Of a stretch of DNA of 11,707 nucleotides, positions 8,293 to 11,707 are shown in pieces. Under the pieces are notes generated by a model. It ran no database searches. It saw nothing but the letters and a program-made list of their open reading frames with translations, and was not told the origin of the DNA. Position 1 is the stretch's first letter; each line of letters opens with the position of its first letter. The position numbers were made by a program, and so were the translations under genes. This DNA is from Alectoria sarmentosa (Eukaryota > Ascomycota > Lecanoromycetes > Lecanorales > Parmeliaceae): the NCBI GenBank assembly GCA_009733775.1, contig WOGZ01000605.1, forward strand, positions 790 to 12,496. Direction: 5' to 3'.

Positions 8293-8401
8293 CAGTGGCA
8301 ACGCCCTTGAGAATCTCGTTGGCTTCTTGGGACAATGCCATCAGTTTTGCTTCTAGGCATCGTTTCAAGACGGCTGAAATGTACCGCCCAGACGAACTTC
8401 A

Positions 8402-9199
8402 GGGCCCATCGCTCTCTTGCATACCTTCTGGTTGGCGAGGGCAAACTCGTTGCCGATTGTTCGGTCGATCGCATCATCATGCCTTTGGCACCCGGATCTT
8501 CATCAAGAAAACATATCTGTCAACCCGAGCAGTCCCAGCGAAATCGTTGCCATCATCGATTGGCAGTCAACTGAGCTTGCGCCTCTGTTCGACCAGATTC
8601 GCCAGCCGTATTTCCTAGAGTACGAGAGACCGCCTACATAGGGGCTTGAGAGACCAGAGCTCCCAGACAACTATGATCAACTTGATGACGCATCGCAGAA
8701 GAAAGCCATGTTCTTGTATCTGAGCCAAATGCTCTTGGCTATGCATAGAATTCTTTCAGACAATGAGGCAACCCTTCTCTCCCGCACTTGGGAACATCAA
8801 CAACCCGCAAGCTTCGAGCTTCTTCTTATTGCGCAAAGGCTTCTCATTGATGGCGAGTCACGGTACCTAGCCTCAACCTTCAAGCTCGGCCACGCTTGGT
8901 CGGATCTTCCTGCCGTCGTGGCCCAGGGTTCTCCGCTTTACCCAATGCGCTTCTCCTCGGCAGAGAGAACAGAAATAGGGGCTGATGCCGAGGGAGGGGC
9001 TAAAGGCATGAACCTCATGCGTAGCGTCAGAGAAAGCATAGGCAGGGATCCGTTTCTAGAAAGAGGTATGGTACAGGTGGACCAAAATGATGAAGCCTGA
9101 AATACCCTACAACAAGTGAAGGATCCGATCCTTGATTTATATGCTCACGATGAGCATGAGCGGGAGCTATGCGAGGAGGATTGGCCATTGGCCGTTTGA
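8402..9199 (+). pseudogene. APH/AIM9-like phosphotransferase, C-terminal remnant with in-frame stops
   Basis: Frame 2 carries the C-terminal half of a fungal aminoglycoside-phosphotransferase-fold protein (the 'phosphotransferase enzyme family', as in AIM9-like proteins). The Brenner loop HPDLHQEN (8489-8512) fits HxDxxxxN, and AIIDWQS near 8549-8569 holds the metal-binding Asp. APLFDQIRQPYFLEYERPP then follows as in the family. The same frame continues after a TAG at 8639-8641 with GLERPELPDN and AMFLYLSQML, to a TGA at 9098-9100. Beyond it NTLQQVKDPILDL and ELCEEDWPL match the usual C-terminal tail, ending at TGA 9197-9199. Thus two nonsense codons break one reading frame; CAG or GAG to TAG and CGA to TGA are the simplest origins. 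The N-lobe, with nucleotide-binding Lys, is not found upstream, so the gene is also 5'-truncated. It is not expected to give an active kinase. Confidence 0.8.
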
Positions 9200-9985
9200 C
9201 ATTGATACCTCACCCACTTCTCGTTACTCTAGCCAAATATCACTTATTACCAGCGAACCTTTTCTCTTGATAGCATCGGCCTCCCCGAGGGTTGTCGATT
9301 GTGCTAGCTTGGTCACATATACCCCTGTCACTCGGCCGCCGACGGTTGTTTGATTGTAGGTGCTGTTAAGGATACCCTGCGGTTACATCTGTGGTCTGTC
9401 AACGCTTTGCAGAGCTTGATAGGAATCCAGGTCCCGTCCTGGTGGTTCGAAGTGTTGTCAACAATAGCAATAAAACGACGCACTTTTTGTATCCGCTCCG
9501 CCTCCCAACATACACCACCGCGGAAGTTTCGTACACTCATAGTATCACTGCCACCATAGCCTGAGATATATTACCAGGAACAGCACCGAGATGGCAGCGC
9601 CAATGACCGATCTCGAGCGCAGTACATTCTTGTCCGGCCGGATAAAACATTTCACGGCTTTGGCAACGAGCAGGGGAGAACACAAGGAGAATAGAGCAAA
9701 TGGTAGAAGAGGGAGATGGAGATGATGGCCAGGGAATATGGCTGATCGAAGAGGCTAGGAGTCTGCAGGTGAGGGATGAGATACGAATGCCGTGCAGGAG
9801 GAAGAGACTGCGTCATGGCTACGTTTTCTGAATTAGTTTCCTTGTATATCGTCCAAATGGATGTCACCGAAGCAAGTGGCTGTGCATGGATGTTATATGA
9901 ATGTGATTGGGCCGTCTCAATGCCAGGCCCAGCAGCACAATGAAGGCCTGAACAGGCATATTTATACGACATGATCTGAAATATA
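9200..9985. other. Intergenic region at the right edge of the island, no supportable gene
   Basis: Two minus-strand ATG-started frames exist: 9972-9652 (106 residues, no recognisable domain) and 9540-9328 (70 residues). Neither resembles a known family. The minus strand around 9740-9660 is strongly CT-rich, like a fungal leader. A frame just after it would encode a hydrophobic stretch VIGAAISVLFLVIYLRLW (about 9617-9564) followed at once by a stop. This might be the remains of a signal-anchor protein, but no ATG in that frame supports it. Confidence 0.35.
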
Positions 9986-10009
9986 TATATATTCATATAC
10001 GATGTGAGT

Positions 10010-10959
10010 GAATAAAATAAAGAAATTTATATATAACTTTAAAAGAGAAAAATGTTTAAACGAAGAAAAAGAAAAGAATATAAGCAATAAATTTATATAA
10101 AATAAACGATTATACGTTTAAACTTACTTTTATTTACGAAATTCTTAATAAAAGCTTTCGTTTAACAATCGCTTTATCAATTTTTATCGCAATGATCGTT
10201 TATAATAAATATAACAAATATCGCATTATATAAATATAAAATCGTATAAATTTAAAATCGTATATAATTTATTGATTATTTAAAGTCGATATAATTTTTA
10301 TAAATTATAATTTATAATTCGCTATCGTTATTATTATAATTATCGTTTAATTTATAATTAATTTCGTAAGTTTTATTTTAAATTATCGCTAAAAATACGA
10401 AAAAAATAAAATTATATTATATAAATATAAAATAATATTTAAATATATAATTATTATTATAATAATTATTATTTAAAAATCGAATATAATCTTTATATTG
10501 AATTTCGCTTAATAAAATATTAATAATATTTTATAATAATATTTTATATACGTTATATAAATAAAAAATTAAATTATATTAAAAAAAATTTATTATATAA
10601 TTTATAAATAAAATTAAAAACGCGAGTGAAAAAATAAAATATAAAAATAAAATTAAATTAATCGCGTTCGTATAATTTACGTTTAATATTAATATTAAAG
10701 TTTTAATATTACTTTTTATTAATATACGTTATTTATAATATAATAACTTTAAATAATTTTAATTAAAAAAAAAATTAAAAAAAAAAAAATTATATAAAAA
10801 ATAATTAATTAAAATGTAATTATAATTATAATAATTACGAAATAAAATTAATTATTAAAATTTTAATTTAATTTTAAAAACGCTATATTTAAAATATAAT
10901 TAAATAATATTTTTTTTAATATTTTTTTATAAAATATATAATTCGTTATAATTACGATT
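10010..10959. repeat. AT-rich, RIP-like repeat remnant without recognisable coding
   Basis: This block has the same composition as the left flank: very high AT, with most remaining C/G in CpG. I read both strands for transposon motifs. A minus-strand segment gives an Asn/Asp-rich run near 10400-10300 and a plus-strand segment gives KLTFIYEILNKSFRLTIALS near 10120-10180, but neither matches a family I know. It probably derives from a transposon too damaged to identify by eye. Confidence 0.5.
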
Positions 10960-11157
10960 ATATAAATATTATTAATATATAAAATAAAATAAAATAAAGT
11001 TAAATTAAAATATCTTAAATTTATATTTATAATTAATTAAAAAATTAAATAAATTTTTTATTTTAAATAACGTTTAAATAATAACTTTTAAATCTTTCGA
11101 GCGCTTTTATTAAAAACTTATATATAAAAACTTTACATTTTTTGTTTTTATTTTTTA
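10960..11157 (-). repeat. Inverted partial copy of repeat unit B
   Basis: Read on the minus strand from 11157, the sequence matches the 3' part of unit B at about 1675-1858 (and 985-1150). Shared landmarks in order are TTTTTATATATAA, GCTCGA followed by AGATTTAAA, AACGTTATTT, and ATAAATTTAAGATATTTTAA, then TTTATTTTATT. The 5' part of the unit is missing at the junction with unit A. Beyond 10960 the similarity fades. Confidence 0.65.
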
Positions 11158-11162
11158 TAAAA

Positions 11163-11707
11163 ATACAAGTTAGGGTTTATAAATTAAATTTATAATATTT
11201 AAAAACAAATAAAGGCGAAACGAACTTAAATTTAACGTCGATCGAATTTTTTAATTTTTTTTTTTTCTTTCTTTTCTCTTCGAATTGAAATTTTAAATTT
11301 ATTAATATATTTAAATTATAAATACATTAAAATTGTAAATCATTAAAATTTAAATTTTATTTAAAATGCAAAAAATTGTTTATCTGCTTTAATTTTAAAA
11401 CTTTTTTTTTAATTTTTTTTTTAAATGTTTTTTTAAAAAAAAATTTAAAATTCAAATTTTTTTTCTCGAATCAAATTATAAATTTAATTATTTATTAAAT
11501 TTATAAAATTTATGCAAATTTGAAACGAATCGTGATTTTTTTTTAATTTTAATTTTAATTTTAATTTTTTCTTCGAGTTCGAATTTTACGTTTTACGTTT
11601 TACGATAATTAAATAAAAAATTTACGTTTTTTATTAAATTTATTATTACATTATTTACGATTTACGAATTTTATGTGAAATTGCGCTTATTTAAAAATAT
11701 ATAAAAA
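11163..11707 (+). repeat. Repeat unit A, second locus, running to the window end
   Basis: From ACAAGTTAGGGTTTATAAAT the sequence follows the left copy (55-646) in the same orientation, including the CGAAACGAACTTAAA segment, the T-run region, ATTTATGCAAATTTGAA and the TTTACGATTTACG tail at 11654. It is about 44 bp shorter than the left copy, with differences that are mostly transitions or T-run length changes. Because the tail is reached at the very end, another unit may follow outside the window, as on the left. Confidence 0.7.

Noticed and set aside
8289..8618. Overlapping plus-strand frames at 8289-8618 and 8335-8574
   Set aside because: They overlap the phosphotransferase frame, which alone carries the HxDxxxxN and IDW motifs; the others are out-of-frame shadows.
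9328..9972. Minus-strand ORFs 9540-9328 and 9972-9652
   Set aside because: Although they start at ATG, no domain or family resemblance was seen and the second begins at the border of the AT-rich repeat.
1..11707. CRISPR arrays, bacterial operons, rRNA or tRNA genes
   Set aside because: No regularly spaced short repeats with unique spacers, no Shine-Dalgarno-led gene clusters and no tRNA/rRNA signatures were seen; the features are fungal.

Overview
The window looks like a piece of a filamentous ascomycete (Pezizomycotina) genome with a two-compartment structure. Two very AT-rich blocks (about 1-3890 and about 9990-11707) flank a GC-balanced island (about 3890-9990). In the AT-rich blocks most of the remaining C and G sits in CpG, while CpA/TpG is scarce and TpA abundant. 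That is the footprint expected of repeat-induced point mutation (RIP). The short-ORF landscape, CT-rich leaders and lack of bacterial-type operons also fit a fungus. I cannot name the species.

Left AT-rich block. The window opens in a tandem repeat with a period of about 587 bp (unit A: tail of one copy at 1-54, a full copy to about 646). A second tandem repeat follows (unit B, 647-1151 and 1152-1858); its second copy has an internal duplication of about 193 bp, and each subunit carries a short hairpin. From about 1859 to 3530 lies a heavily mutated Ty1/copia retrotransposon remnant. Its reverse transcriptase and RNase H are still readable on the plus strand, with stops at conserved Trp and Gln positions and a frame change between the two domains. 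Its likely 3' LTR runs to the edge of the island.

GC-balanced island. The only convincingly intact gene is on the minus strand (5504-4749). It encodes a 251-residue protein with a signal peptide and five cysteines in the mature chain, possibly with a thaumatin-like fold. A 32-codon ORF at 4192-4290 has a plausible promoter and leader but no recognised function. Downstream on the plus strand are two decayed genes: an unidentified one (about 7508-8292, seven stops and one frame change) and the C-terminal part of an APH/AIM9-type phosphotransferase (about 8402-9199, two in-frame stops). The remaining parts (5700-7500 and 9200-9990) hold no gene I can support, though there is a strong 18-bp-arm hairpin at 6645-6688.

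Right AT-rich block. About 10010-10959 is RIP-like sequence with no recognisable domain. An inverted partial copy of unit B (about 10960-11157) follows, then another copy of unit A (about 11163 to the window end) in the same orientation as on the left.

Taken together, this is a small gene island holding one secreted-protein gene and two pseudogenes, embedded in RIP-inactivated repeats. That setting is typical of fast-evolving accessory regions in fungal genomes. The genes do not form a pathway.
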